Assembly (NCBI GenBank): GCA_034770075.1
Contig: CM068379.1
Coordinates: 38,075,130-38,139,129, forward strand
Direction: 5' to 3'
Length of the DNA: 64,000 nucleotides
Source: Aralia elata
Taxonomy: Eukaryota; Streptophyta; Magnoliopsida; Apiales; Araliaceae
Under the pieces are notes generated by a model that had not been told where the DNA came from, did not search any database, and saw nothing but the letters and a program-made list of their open reading frames with translations. Positions within the stretch are counted from its first letter, which is position 1. The number at the start of each line of letters is the position of its first letter. Below, in pieces: positions 1-12,214 of the stretch. Made by a program: the position numbers and the translations under genes.

Positions 1-2
1 AA

Positions 3-737
3 ATGACAAAGGTCAGGAAACAACCGAAAGAATCTTTCAGGGACTATGCACAGCGGTGGAGGGGTATGGCTGCCCAAGTGAATCCCCTAATGAGCGAGAC
101 AGAGATGGTAATGACCTTTGTGGATATCCAGGAGGCACCCTATTATAAGCGAGTGATATCGGGGATTGGACGACCTTTTGCCGAGATGATAAAACACGGG
201 GAAATGGTGGACATGGGGTTGAAGTCTGGCAAGATTCGGGATTTCACGGCCTTGGAAACGGCTGCGGAACAAATCCGAAGCGGAAACTATGGCAGCACTT
301 CCCGTAGGGTCCAAAACAAAAAGGAAGAAGATGTTTCCCTTATCCTGCAGGGATCATCTAGAAAGGCAAAAAACAATCCTCCAGTACAGGTGCAGAGAGT
401 GGGGCCATCCCGACAGCCTAACTTCACTGATCAGAGGGCGGATGGGCGAAGAAGATTCGAGACCTCGAAAAATCGAGTATTCACCCCACTCGGGGATCCT
501 CTTGAGCAGGTGTTGGCCGTATTGATAGCCCAGAGGAAAATAGTCGATTTGGCACCCCCAAGTGACCCGAATGGAAGAAGATTTGACCCAAACAAGCGAT
601 GTGCCTATCACTCAGGTTCCCCTGGTCATGGTACGCAGGAATGTTGGACACTGAAGCACAAAATTCAGGACTTGATTGATAGCGGGGAAATCGTGGTGGA
701 ACAGCCAGGGTCACCAAATGTTGAATCCTCTACCTAA
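3..737 (+). pseudogene. Tat/Ogre-type gag, 3' part, frameshifted
   Basis: This is the C-terminal part of a Ty3/Gypsy capsid-nucleocapsid protein of the Tat/Ogre type. The first ~90 residues look like the retrotransposon gag domain (ESFRDYAQRWRGMAAQV near residue 10). A basic linker follows, then a zinc-knuckle-like block near residues 200-222 (CAYHSGSPGHGTQECW) and LKHKIQDLIDSGE, typical of Tat gag. The 5' end lies outside the window, so the first Met is probably not the true start. The frame ends at 735-737. The usual downstream Tat motif (NPLPKHDGEGG) follows in the next frame from about 724, so one extra base near 723 has broken it. No protease or pol follows. Confidence 0.8.
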
Positions 738-1786
738 ACACGATGGGGAAGGGGGTAAATCCAGAAGTATGGCAATGAATCCCGACCAGTAGAAGATCAA
801 TAGGTTTTAAAATTCTGAGTTTTATTTCAAATCCATGCACGCTCATGTTATTTTGTCATGTTATCCAAAAGGAAGATCATGTGCTGAAATGTGTTATATA
901 TATGACAAACATTTTTCATTTTATGGCAGTACCCCGATTTGAGGCATTCTAGCCCGACAAGCAATATGGCCAAATTTGAAGGAGGAACACGATTTTGGTA
1001 TAAAGCTAGATTTTGATCTGATGGGGATCGAGCAGGACGAGACAGATATCAACAATACGTCTGGCGAGATCAAAGGATGGGTCGAGGGTAAACCCAAACC
1101 CAGTTTAGACCAAACCATCGCCATCAAGCATCCGAGCCCCTAACGATCACAAAGAACCCGGAGTAGGGGCAAATTCGACCATAAAAAAAAAATTCAAAAA
1201 TCAAAATTCCTCCAAACCTTTCAACAAGTCAAAGGACCGGATCTGCTGTTAGCCCAGCGAGTTACCGAGGCAACCAGTATGAGGGAGATCACAAGAAAAA
1301 CAACTTAACACTGGGGCATTTGTCACTACCCAGGAAATGATGACGTGCAAATTGGCACCCATGCAACAATCCCATCAACATGCACCATCATCATCAAGTG
1401 TTACCTCATGTCAATTCAATCTTCAACGGTACGATCATCTGGCATTTGTCAAGCATAGTTTTCCCGGGATACGATGACCCGCGTGAAAGGGGATTTTATT
1501 TGACTTGATAGGAATCGGATTAACTCTGACAAGCAACCGTGGAGCACGATCGTGAGTATAATTAGACGAAAAAAGCTATTCAACCTTTTGATCGGGTGCA
1601 AGGCCTTAATTCAAAGCAACGTTTGCGACATAATCGACCTCATGTGCCAGTCTTCACTTTGCATTTGCACGAACTTTCAGTTGTGGGGTATAAAACTATG
1701 ACGACGTTGATGGCAATTAACACGTAGTCAGGTAGCCAATGATTATCAAGCTAATATCAAGAAGTCAGACGATAAATGATTATCAA
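738..1786 (+). other. Non-coding interior of Tat-type element
   Basis: Apart from the frameshifted gag tail at the start, no reading frame with recognisable content is visible here. No protease, RT, RNase H or integrase motif was found on either strand. It is inferred to be the untranslated interior of the element, or the scar left by loss of pol. Confidence 0.5.
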
Positions 1787-2281
1787 GCTTATGTCTCGAA
1801 TCGTGGCCTGGGTTATTCGAGTAATTAAGCCCGAGGGGTGTCTCTACACCTGGTGTCCTAAAGCCATCTGGTTTGGGAGTCGCTGGCCCAACACTCGTTA
1901 CATGGGTAACTCGGAGCCTAAGAAAACGAGCATTACAGTCGAGGAGGCCCGAGCAGATTCGAATCGTGGCATGGGCTACTCGAGTAATTAAGCCTGAGGG
2001 GTGTCTCTACATCTGGTGCCCTAAAGCCGTCTGGTTTGGGAGTCACCGGCCTAACACTCGCTACATGGGTAACTCAAGCCCAAGAAAACGAATCTTGCGC
2101 AAGGTCAAGTAAAGAATGAATAGGGTAGACCACCAGCTTGTCTCGAACCGTGGCCTTTGTTACTCGAGCAAGTAAACCCGAAGGGGTGTCTGTACACCTA
2201 ATGCCCCAAAACCGTCTGGTTCGGGAGTCATTGGTCCAAAACTCGTTAAATGAGTAACTTTGAAAAGCCTAAGAAAACGAG
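1787..2281 (+). repeat. Three tandem copies of a structured ~140-nt element
   Basis: Units lie at about 1787-1930, 1955-2096 and 2135-2281; their cores are 163 and 184 bp apart. Each runs from TCGTGGC through a TACTCGAG-like core and GGGGTGTCT to GGTTTGGGAGTC, ACTCG and ACATGGGTAAC. Several short stems can be drawn in each unit: GGTGT/ACACC, AAGCC/GGTTT, GAGT/ACTC and GGGTT/AGCCC. Some differences between units keep the pairing. A diverged fourth copy is at 59889-60030 in the Athila element. The function is unknown. Confidence 0.8.
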
Positions 2282-2571
2282 ACAAATGAAGTGGACTAAT
2301 AAAGAGAAAAGATAATGCGGAAAACTCTCCACCTTAAACAATGAGTCATGGAAGAGAAACCCCTACTGAATGCTGCATCGCATAGTGCATTTGTCATATG
2401 ACGTCAATCCTGTTGAGAACATTGTTGAGAATGGAGACAGAATACCTTTGACGAGGGAGGGTAGTTCTTTTGAATTCGACCTTACTCACGTACAATGACC
2501 ATGAATGCTTGAAGGTGTTCTTACGATTTCATAACTCGTCAAATAGAAAATCATCAACTCACGAGGGATTG

Positions 2572-2602
<31 letters not shown>

Positions 2603-3485
2603 CCAATCTAGTACATTCACGGTTCACAACTTGCTAGATTGTGCGATCAGTAGATATTCAATTTCATGTGCTTTAACTGCATTTTTGTCGAGATTATAAT
2701 ATCTTTGTGTTGAACTAACACTAACGGCCCGAGCCTTCAAGTTTTGGCATTTGTTAGTCATCTGATGTGCAGGATCTTGCAGAGCTGTGGATAACTCAGC
2801 ACGGTCAACATCGCGAGTTTTCGATAGAAATTCTTGGTAATAACACGCGCCAAGGCAGGGGCAGTTAAAAATCGTGAAATGGAAGGAAGCTGAGGCCGCA
2901 TAGAGCCCCTAGTCATTGGGCCTTTCCCCAATCCTGACTATCACTGCCTCGACATCCAAATGATCCACGTGCATGAGCATATAAAAGGATGATATAATGC
3001 GGAACAACAGCATATCGGCCAGCAGAAATGATCGAAAGGCCGAGGAGCCCAACATAGCTGTCGATCATCACAAAGAGCGAAACAGACTGCCTCAACTCGA
3101 TGAAATGAAGACGACCAAGAACAGGCAGAGTACCACACCAATGTTAAAGTCTAGGAACAACACTTCACGACGAGGCGTGATCCAATCAAATGTTAGCAAG
3201 CAGCGACGACTATCGAATCGTATCATTTGACTGAACATGGGTCATTTTTATCCAAACATATGTTATGCACATGCATCTGTCCATAACCTATCTACCGAAT
3301 CATGCATGACATCTTTTGCATGCATACATGTACGATCAAAATGAAAATCATCAGGAAAGTGCAAGCACGTCGCTTTCAACCACACAAATGATCAGAGTGA
3401 TAGCTTTTGCGGCATGGTACGTGGACGATGTTGGTGGGAGATCCAGGACAGAAGCCGATCACACATCCCACTTCAAGAAATCACC
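2282..3485 (+). other. Non-coding spacer with poly-A run
   Basis: No coding region can be supported. A run of 29 A occupies 2572-2600. The rest is unremarkable mixed sequence between two repeat arrays and is taken as the 3' untranslated interior of the Tat-type element. Confidence 0.5.
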
Positions 3486-4655
3486 AAAAAATCAACAATC
3501 CCTGGGAAGGGCTGGTATCCAAAAATCAACAATCCCTGGGAAGGGCTGGTATCCAAAAAATCAACAATCCCTAGGAAGGGCTGGTATCCAAAAAATCAAC
3601 GATCCCTGGGAAGGGCTGGTATCAAAAAAAAATCAACAATCCCTGGGAAGGGCTGGTATCCAAAAATCAACAATCCCTGGGAAGGGCTGGTATCCAAAAA
3701 ATCAACAATCCCTGGGAAGGGCTGGTATCCAAAAAATCAACAATCCCTGGGAAGGGCTGGTATCCAAAAATCAACGATCCCTGGGAAGGGCTGGTATCAA
3801 AAAAATCAACGATCCTTGGGAAGGGCTGGTATCCAAAAATCAACGATCCCTGGGAAGGGCTGGTATCCAAAAAATCAACAATCCCTAGGAAGGGCTGGTA
3901 TCCAAAAATCAACAATCCCTGGGAAGGGCTGGTATCCAAAAAATCAACAATCCCTGGGAAGGGCTGGTATCCAAAAAATCAACGTTCCCTGGGAAGGGCT
4001 GGTATCCAAAAATCAACAATCCCTGGGAAGGGCTGGTATCCAAAAAATCAACAATCCCTGGGAAGGGCTGGTATCCAAAAATCAACGATCCCTGGGAAGG
4101 GCTGGTATCCAAAAATCAACGATCCCTGGGAAGGGCTGGTATCCAAAAAATCAACGATCCCTGGGAAGGGCTAGTATCCAAAAAATCAACAATCCCTGGG
4201 AAGGGCTGGTATCCAAAAATCAACAATCCCTGGGAAGGGCTGGTATCCAAAAATTAACAATCCCTAGGAGGGGCTGGTATCCAAAAAATCGACGATCCCT
4301 GGGAAGGGCTGGTATCCAACCAATCAACTAACACCCTGGGAAGGGCTAGTATCCAAAAAATCAACTAACACCCTGGGAAGGGCTGAGATCCAAACAACTA
4401 ACACCCTGGGAAGGGCTGGTATCCAACCAATCAACTAACACCCTGGGAAGGGCTGAGATCCAAAAAATCAACTAACACCCTGGGAAGGGCTGAGATCCAA
4501 ACAATCAACGACCCCTGGGAAGGGTTGAGATCCAAACAAGGTGGTAAGTGAACCTGGGAAGGCATCCAAGCAAACCACAACAAGGTGGTGAACAACCCCT
4601 GGGAAGGGCCAATATCCAAAAAGTGAGCGATCCCTGGAAAGGGATGAGATCCAAG
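3486..4655 (+). repeat. 35/36-bp tandem array, about 33 units
   Basis: By hand count there are about 24 well-conserved units to ~4330, then about 9 diverged ones. The core of each unit is CCCTGGGAAGGGCTGGTATC, followed by an A-run and ATCAAC. Length alternates between 35 and 36 bp through the A-run, so the reading frame slips continually and long stop-free frames arise by chance. Tandem arrays between the coding region and the 3' LTR are known in Ogre/Retand-type Tat elements. Confidence 0.95.
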
Positions 4656-4913
4656 CAAACCCCAACAAATGATGACATCTGTAGAACAGTATCAAGAGAC
4701 TGTACAGGGGTCATTTTTCTTCAAATTTGCATTTTAAATGTTGTTTCACATGCATTGAATAGATGATAACTCTGTACGTGATCCATGCAGGTTAGGTGTC
4801 AAGGTCCTAGCCTATCTGAGTCAAAAGCGATGGCTGCCAAGAACGATGTGCGAGGACGAATTCCAAGGATGCCTTTCAAGCTAGTCAGGAGAATAACTTC
4901 CTCTGATGACGAG

Positions 4914-5110
4914 CGACCGGATACGAGACCCGACACTCACAGGACAATCGACCGGAGACGAGACCCGGCGATTACGAGACGAGCGATCGGATACGACACC
5001 CGGCACTCACAAGACGATCAACCGGATACGAGACCCGGTGATCACGAGACTGACGACCGGATACGAGACCCGGCACAAACGAGACGACCGATTGGAAGAC
5101 GAAACCCGTC
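4914..5110 (+). repeat. 35-bp tandem array, five units plus a partial
   Basis: Five units of exactly 35 bp (4914-5088) and a partial sixth share the core GACCGGATACGAGACCCGG and end near ACGAGAC. The sequence is unrelated to the 3486-4655 array but has the same period. It lies about 200 bp upstream of the polypurine tract. Confidence 0.9.
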
Positions 5111-5303
5111 GACTAACAAGGCGGGCGAGGATTGATGCATTGACACCTTTACGAATGATTTGCATGCCTTATATCTTGTGTTGCATCATAAGTTGCATGT
5201 GCTGCATCATGTATGTATTATCATTCTTGTGAACTATCATTCATGCGTCGGGTGTCTATTTCTTTATCATATTTCATTTCATTTAACATTTCATAAACAT
5301 GAT

Positions 5304-5316
5304 AAAGAGGGGCAGC
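5304..5316 (+). other. Polypurine tract of Tat-type element
   Basis: AAAGAGGGGCAGC directly precedes the LTR start TGTAGACACC. This is the expected primer site for plus-strand DNA synthesis and fixes the element's orientation as plus. Confidence 0.85.
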
Positions 5317-7349
5317 TGTAGACACCCAAATTTTGCACTTCGTATACTAACCCAGACAGGAGGGCAAATCCGTCAAATTAACCGGCCTGCGAGAGCAAAA
5401 CATGGACAAGTACGAACACTCGACGCCACCGCGACGATTTACAACCGAAACCGACGTGACAACAAGGCTGTCCGATTTGAGCATTCCCGAATGATGTGGC
5501 ACGTCTCCCAGTAATTCCCGGACTGCAAAATACGAACATGTCGGCAAAAAACCGATGTCACGACACGAGAATTGAGGCGTAACACGAAAATCGAGAAAGT
5601 CAAGCCAGCCAGCCGCGGATTGATCTGCGGCCAATGAGTGCGCCTTTTAAAAACACGGAACTCGAAACACGGAACTCGAAACCAGGCTAAGTGGCTGGTG
5701 GGCCAGCCAGCCACAGAACAATCTGCGGCCAAGCCGCAGATCAATCTGCGGCTGCCTAAGCCAGCCTATTTCATCTCAGTTTCTTCATTCAGGAGCGGAC
5801 AACAGCAGTTTTGGGAAGAAAAAGGAAGAGAAAAACAGCAACAAAGATAGCTCAGGAAAGGAGAGAAAAGAGAGAAAAAAGAGAGAAATTATACTCTTTT
5901 GATTAGATTGTAGCATATATATTTTCTGCTTCATTCAATATACGAATTTGTACGAATTGTGGTAACATTTGCAAGGTGAAAAGCCCTCTTTTATAGCATT
6001 TTCGTTATATCATTTTGTTAAGCTTTTGGTCATTTGGGTTATATTATATGTAGTTTTCTTTGTATATTATTGAGGATACAAGGATTGAGGATTATTAGTG
6101 AGGGTTCCCAATGGAACAAAATTCTTCCTAATGACCCGATGATATCCATTTGGTGATTTTTAGCTTGTTTAATTCTTGTAATATCCATTTTGTGAGTGTG
6201 TAGAAATTGTGGATGTGAGCCTAGGAACGCGACCCCGCGGTCCAAATCCGATGATGGACAATTTTGGTGGATGTAATAGGATCGATTATCCTTTATTGTA
6301 AGATGTAATTGTCGGGCCTTAAAACGACGCCAAGGCGAGAATCGGGTTTAAGGCCCCGTAATAGTGAAATATGTGATTGTTGGCGTTCGGGGTATTTTGA
6401 TGGCTTACATGCCCGTGAATATCCCCCTACGTGTTTTGATGTTTAACTTGATTTGTAACACCAAACAAAAGATTTCAAAGCCAAAACAATAAAGATTTTT
6501 CTAAAATCAATCAAAGTAGGATATTAGCATCACGAGGATAAGAATTAGAAATGCTAATGAATGTCGATTCCTATTAAACGAGAAGGCCAAAGAAAATCAT
6601 TTTCAAAAATCACCCAAAATGGCTTTTATGAATGAAACGAAATGTTTTATTAAACCTTTGTGCATAGGGTTAAAGATATCCTAGAATTTGCCCATCATTT
6701 TATGAAAGCAATGTATAGATTTCGATTCCTATTTTGACAAAGGTTTAAAAGATTCTTGTTTTGCCAAAACAACGCCTAATAAAGATCTCATAGTTTTGAT
6801 AAGTAAAATCAAACCTTTCGCATGAATAAAGGAGCTCTCTCGTACTAACGGAAATGACGTTCTAAAACTTTCCCAAAATAAAACACGATTTCTCAATAAA
6901 AGGCCAAATGTTTCATCTCTCATGAAGGAACTCACCACAACATTCACATAAGCACACACACACACACGCACGTATACACATTTTATGAATCAAAGGATAG
7001 GAAAGTATCAAGATTGCGGTAACCGTGTTTCACGGAAGTCGGGGGGTGCCTAACACCTTCCCCTCACTTAAGCAAGCCCCCGAACTCTATGAATCTCGGT
7101 TCGCAGACCAATTAATTCGGAGTCACATATGAGCCATCGATTTATAAAAAACGAAAACTCGGATGAGTTGGTACATCCATTTCAAATATACCAACTGGCG
7201 ACTCTGGTTAATTGGCTCATCATAAAAAAAACGATCTTTCAAAACCCCGTCGACATCAATGCCGACCTTTTCCCAAAATCATCTAATAACAAAGGCTAAA
7301 ATCGGAAAAGGACAAATATTGCGGAAGAGGCGAGAAACCGCCGTCGACA
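5317..7349 (+). mobile_element. 3' LTR of Tat/Ogre-type element
   Basis: The LTR begins TGTAGACACC directly after the polypurine tract and ends GTCGACA at 7349. The ends form a near-perfect short inverted repeat (TGTAGAC against GTCGACA). Length is 2033 bp. The segment around 7040-7100 (GGGTGCCTAACACCTTCCCC) is a block common in Tat/Ogre LTRs. The 5' LTR lies outside the window, so the target duplication (candidate GTGTA, 7350-7354) cannot be checked. Confidence 0.8.
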
Positions 7350-9857
7350 GTGTAGTAGTGGCTTTTCTTAAATAGTAGAATTTGATTAATTAAAGTATGA
7401 CGAATAAAGCATATAATAAACAAGTTAATTAAAATAAACTAAAAAGGAGTTTTAAGTGACAACCAAACATGGCCTTAAGAACATGGGAACAACTAAGCCA
7501 TGATGCGCTTAACTGACACCCATGTTGTTCCAGTTTTATTTAATACGTATTATATTTTTCATCAGCTTTGTTTACATACTGCGTTCCTAAAATCTAAGTC
7601 AAAGAAATACAGAGAGAGTTTTGAGAGAATTTGGAGAATTGGAAGAAGAATTTTTATTATCTTGCATAATCTAAATCACTAATATCAAAGGTAATTTCTT
7701 AATTCAAGCTTTAATTTATGTTTTTAAGTTTCTCCATGAACGTACTTTTAAGTTCTCTGTTAATTGAGTTTCACGAGTAAATTGTTGAAAAGTTGTTTGT
7801 ATTCATTAATATGCATGTATGAATCATTATATGATGTTTATAAACTATTTAGAATGATTAATCCATGAAATTATGTTTTAAATGGAGTTTTGAAGTTTAC
7901 AGAGGACTAGTATTTGAATATGACTTATATGTATAAAAATTTATGCTTAATTTGTATGTTAATCGGTAAATTAATGATTGATTGTGTTTATATGTTAAGA
8001 AACGAAAAGAATGCAAGTTTAATGGACTGATTTGGTGTAGTAACGAATCCGTAATGAGTGATTTCGTTAAATTTGAAGAAACTTTGATAAATTGGCAAAA
8101 ACCTCAATTTTAGTTCATAGATTCATGGTTTATGTGGTTTAAATTGTTAGAATCATGCTAGAAGGGTTGGGTAATGATTGTACATGAATTATAGTAACTG
8201 GGTATACTTAATTTATTGTGTGAACAAAAAAATTGGAAGTTTATGGCCCTGCTTGGTGTTCTTCGCGAACTTCAGAATCTAAGTCTGCGCACCAGCGCGG
8301 CCGCGCTGGTGCCAAGAACAAAAGTGGCGTGGTAGCGCCACACGCAGACCAGATCCAGTGTTCAGGCACAGCGCGGCCGCGCTGGTGCCAGGAACAAAAG
8401 TGGCGCGACCGCGCCGGTCAGTAGATTGACCCAGAAAATTTTATTTTAGTGTCCAAGCCTAGAGAGTGTAATTGTAACCTAATCTAACGAATGTGAAAAT
8501 GTAATAATCATGCATTTTGATGTTAAAACATATTGACAATATGTCAATGATGTTTTTACAAGATTAATGAGTAAGTTGATTGCGTTTTAAACTCGTTACT
8601 TATAAAGTTTAATAATGTGTTTAAGAGTTAATGTTGTGAATGTCATTAATATAATCAGACTTAGAGTTAAGATAAGATAAAAGAGAATATACTCATGATG
8701 CTAATTATGTTATAATTAATTAGTATCGTGACTTGAAATGGTATGTAGGATTAATTGAGGAACGTGAATAGTAAATGTATAATCTACGCACAAGGTAAGT
8801 TTCCTTACCCTAACTTGATTTCTTTTACGCAAGTATCTTATCCTTAACTTATTACTATTACGCAAGTTTCTAAATCTTACTTTTACATTGTGCAAGTTCA
8901 CAAATCATATACTTTTGTTGATCAAGTTTCTTACTCTTGATTATCCAATTATATAACTTTGATTGAGATATTCTAATTCTTCTGAGCAATACTTCGGTTA
9001 TACAATGTTGTTCAATTGTGTACCTTAAGATTCATTATTCGATTGAGATGTCAGTTATATTTATTGAGCCTTGATTGACTAGAGAACCCTTATTGATTCG
9101 ACTAGTCCATAGTTGATGAGCGTTCTAAATTCTAGAAATGTTATTGAAGTAAATCCAAACTAAACTTCCTTTGGTGCGGACTCTAATGTCAAACTGAGAT
9201 GAACAACCCTTTTATAGGGGATTATATTTACGCGTTAGCATTAAGATGTTGTGCACAACATGGTACGAAGGGCCGATCCCCCTAAGTACGAGAAGTAAGG
9301 TCCATATAGTCTTACGATTGTTAAAGGTTTAAAGTAGAAATACTTGATAGCCAGGACATTGTTCATGGTCTTGTGACCCTCAGATGTTCTTTTGATTCTT
9401 GTTTTATAATCTTGATTCAAAAGCCGAGCTTTCAATTATCCAGTATCCATTGACTATCCGCATGTTATTATTATTGTTATTGTTTCACTTGTTGGACAAT
9501 TGTTGCTCATTCTTGCATAATAACATTGCAGTTAAGGTTGAAAGAATTGACGAACCATTTACTAGTAAAGGAAAAGGCAAGGCGAACAAGTGATGAAAAC
9601 TTGTTAAATTTATTTGAATGATGTTTATGTAAAAGACTTATGTTATTTATGTTTATGTTTCTGCATTGATGTTTTATTTAAGGTTAGATGACCTGGGATT
9701 AATTTGTTTAAGATGTTGTAACCCTTTTATGGGAGAATTTCTATTTTAGTTATGAGTTGCAGTTATTTCTTTATTTATGGGTAGTTAGACGTGAATCATT
9801 TGGACAGTGAACACCAAATTCTATGGGAATGAAGTACCCAGATTTGGGAGTGTCACA
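7350..9857 (+). mobile_element. LTR-like non-coding block, possibly solo Gypsy LTR
   Basis: No coding region can be supported in these 2.5 kb. The right edge ends GGGAGTGTCACA exactly where homology between the two LTRs of the neighbouring Athila derivative stops (9857/9858), so it is an insertion or junction edge. A candidate left edge is AAGTGACAACC near 7455, which roughly mirrors the right end. A leader-like purine-rich stretch (7600-7650) followed by a possible splice donor near 7690 recalls Tekay/Del LTRs. Matching target duplications were not found, so extent and family are uncertain. Confidence 0.35.
8294..8415. repeat. GC palindrome words in the LTR-like block
   Basis: The perfect palindrome AGCGCGGCCGCGCT occurs at 8294-8307 and 8370-8383. 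Each is followed by TGGTGCC, GAACAAAAGTGGCG and another GC inverted repeat (GGCGCGACCGCGCC at 8402-8415). The surroundings are strongly A+T rich. Confidence 0.8.
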
Positions 9858-10301
9858 GGCGCTGCACATGAATCTGGCTACTGCGAAAAGGCGTTACGGC
9901 GTCGCTAATACACGCAAAACTCGCGCTGCGATGCAAGCCTGGAGAAAAATGGGAAAATTGCCTAGAGCTGCAGCGCCATTTTCAAGCTTAACACCAGCGT
10001 TATAGCGCCAGTACTGGAAAATTGATTCTGCAGCTGGTTTGCTGGTCTGCTTCTGCTGTGCTATGTCGTTATGCTGCTGCTGGCTTGTTGCTCGGTGCCG
10101 CACGCCAACACACGTTGCTTTGACCAAATGACGTAAAATAACCATTTTGCCCTTTTTAGCCCAAAATCGCCCAATTCACCCATTTTTGCCTTTTCCTACA
10201 AAATAACACTAAGACACATAAAAATGACATAAATATCCTAAGAACATGCAAATTCATCAAGTCAAACATATCTGATTCGTCGGTATAAAAACCACTCATG
10301 A
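9858..10301 (-). mobile_element. Truncated 3' LTR of Athila derivative
   Basis: Homologous to 13299-13712. The terminal dinucleotide at 10300-10301 has mutated (TC instead of TG on the element strand). Only 444 bp remain, because the LTR-like block at 7350-9857 abuts it. Confidence 0.7.
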
Positions 10302-12214
10302 AATACTCCCAAACTTGACTCTTTGTTTGTCCTCAAGAAAAACCAAAACACAAATACTACTAACAATCTACAATGCGAGCAATGATTCTAAAACTACAGA
10401 AAATTTGGCCTCAAAGATTTCAAAAATCAATAACTCCAAGTAAAATTCAAGAGCATGCAAGTTTAACAGTTTAACCAACTTATTAGACCCACAACGTTCA
10501 TGACCCTCAAAATTATAGCACATCCAAACTGTATTCGCCATCATACTCATATAATACTATATAACAAATACTAAATAAAAGATATATCATATTAACTCTA
10601 GAATCCTAAAACCACATCCATCAAAGCAAAGAAAAACATCAAAACCATCCGGGGTAATAAAAAGGATAAGCATTTTCAATCAATATCCCTTCCCAAGCAT
10701 AACATATTATGAATATTATTATCTTATTTCTCTTTTTCTTTTTCTCATTTTCAATTTGAATTAAGTGAGTGCATCTTATACTCTATCTCACCTTCAAATG
10801 AACGAGTGCGTTTTACGCTCCATCTCGTTCCACATGTGTCTATGAGTGAGTGCGTTTTACGCTCCATCTTAACTCACCACATGATTCATTATGCAAACTC
10901 GGGAAGGATCTAATTTTTCAAAACAAACCAAGATTTTCCCCAAACTTATATGTATGCCTAACTTTGTTATAAATGATGGTTAAGCAAGATCATAGAGTCT
11001 CAACAACATCTTCTACACAAGAATAAGCTATATAAACTATCTAAAACACAATTAACTCAACAGTCGGATGAAAGAGCCATGGAAGCGCAAAGGGTCATGA
11101 AACCATAGAACCAACACTTAAGGTAAAACTTAAACAAGCATGCTCAACACATTCAGAAGAGTTAACAAAATACCTTTCAAGTTCATATCATAGGCCAACA
11201 TCGCTCAAAACTACAAATTTTTCAAAATTTTCAATTTTTCTAACTAATATGCACACTAAACATACTACATCAAAATACTAACATAATACTAACGTAATAC
11301 TAACTCACGTACTAAGATTATCACGAGTACCCCCAAACTTAAGACAAACATTTCCCTCAATGTAAAAATATATAGAATTAAAACAGAGGACTTCCCTGAG
11401 GCTGTGTCAATTGTCATCGATGACATCCTCACCACCGTAAGTCGTTTTGGGAGCTATTCGCATTCAAAAGCGCCAACAAAATGTCTTGCCTAGCTTGTGC
11501 CTTGCTTTGGCATTGGTTTATGCCTTGCCCCTTTCTTTGCTTGGCGATTCGTTGACAAATCGTGCTCGTAGCTATTTGGTGCCTGAAATTAGCTAACACA
11601 AAACATTAGAAATAAAAACTAATTCAAACAGTCAAAAACTCGAGCAATGAATCAATAAGCTGAACAATGGCCCAAAAGATATTCAATCATGATAATTCTA
11701 AAAAACGTTCAAGATAGCACGTCTATGAAAGCACTTAGACTAAACTATTCATCCAGTTTTCACAAGCTATCATCTAAACAATCATTCGCCTGATCATGAA
11801 CTATAGTACAATTCAAATTAATCAATGCTCAAGAGACACGGCCTATGCAAGAACTACAATTAAAATCTATATGAAAACAAAACATACTAACACAAAACTA
11901 AAATAAAATAAACTAACATAAACATATTAAAACAAAACATATTAAACGAAACATATCACACAAATCGTAGAAGACTCCTAACTTGAAACTGACAAAGCCA
12001 GTTGTCGCCATCCACAACTAATTCCTACTATTTGCTAAGATACCAAAAATGATATAGCTAAAACTTGGGTTGCCTCCCAATTAGCGCTTGCTTTATAGTC
12101 CTCAGCCCGACTTTATTTAAAATAGAAAAACAAGTTTAAAATAAGATCAGTTCGATTGAAACTAATATTGGAAAAGCATTAGAAAATAATTCCCGGGCAT
12201 CAGCGCTAAAAACT
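10302..12214 (-). other. Degenerate non-coding interior of Athila derivative
   Basis: There is no intact frame. Athila landmarks in minus order are the primer site, the post-pol block near 12065-12085, a small remnant near 11400-11580 that may come from the extra ORF, a second CTTAAGTTTGGGGG motif near 11331, and repeats with GTGCGTTTTACGCTCCATCT near 10800-10875. The last resemble the region at 59770-59800 of the intact Athila element. The rest is A+T-rich sequence with no recognised function. Confidence 0.6.

Noticed and set aside
3316..4331. Long open frames (190 and 305 codons) with PWEGLVSK / SLGRAGIQ repeats
   Set aside because: They arise from the 35/36-bp tandem array being stop-free in several frames on both strands.
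3486..4655. Possible CRISPR array because of ~35-bp repeats
   Set aside because: There are no unique spacers, the repeats are contiguous, and the context is a plant retrotransposon.
4785..5232. Arg/Asp-rich open frames
   Set aside because: Product of the 35-bp GACCGGATACGAGACCCGG array; no domain.
7196..7214. PBS-like TGGCGACTCTGG inside the Tat LTR, suggesting the LTR ends near 7190
   Set aside because: The inverted-repeat end GTCGACA lies at 7349, and similar TGGCGACTC text is common inside Tat LTRs; no leader or gag follows.
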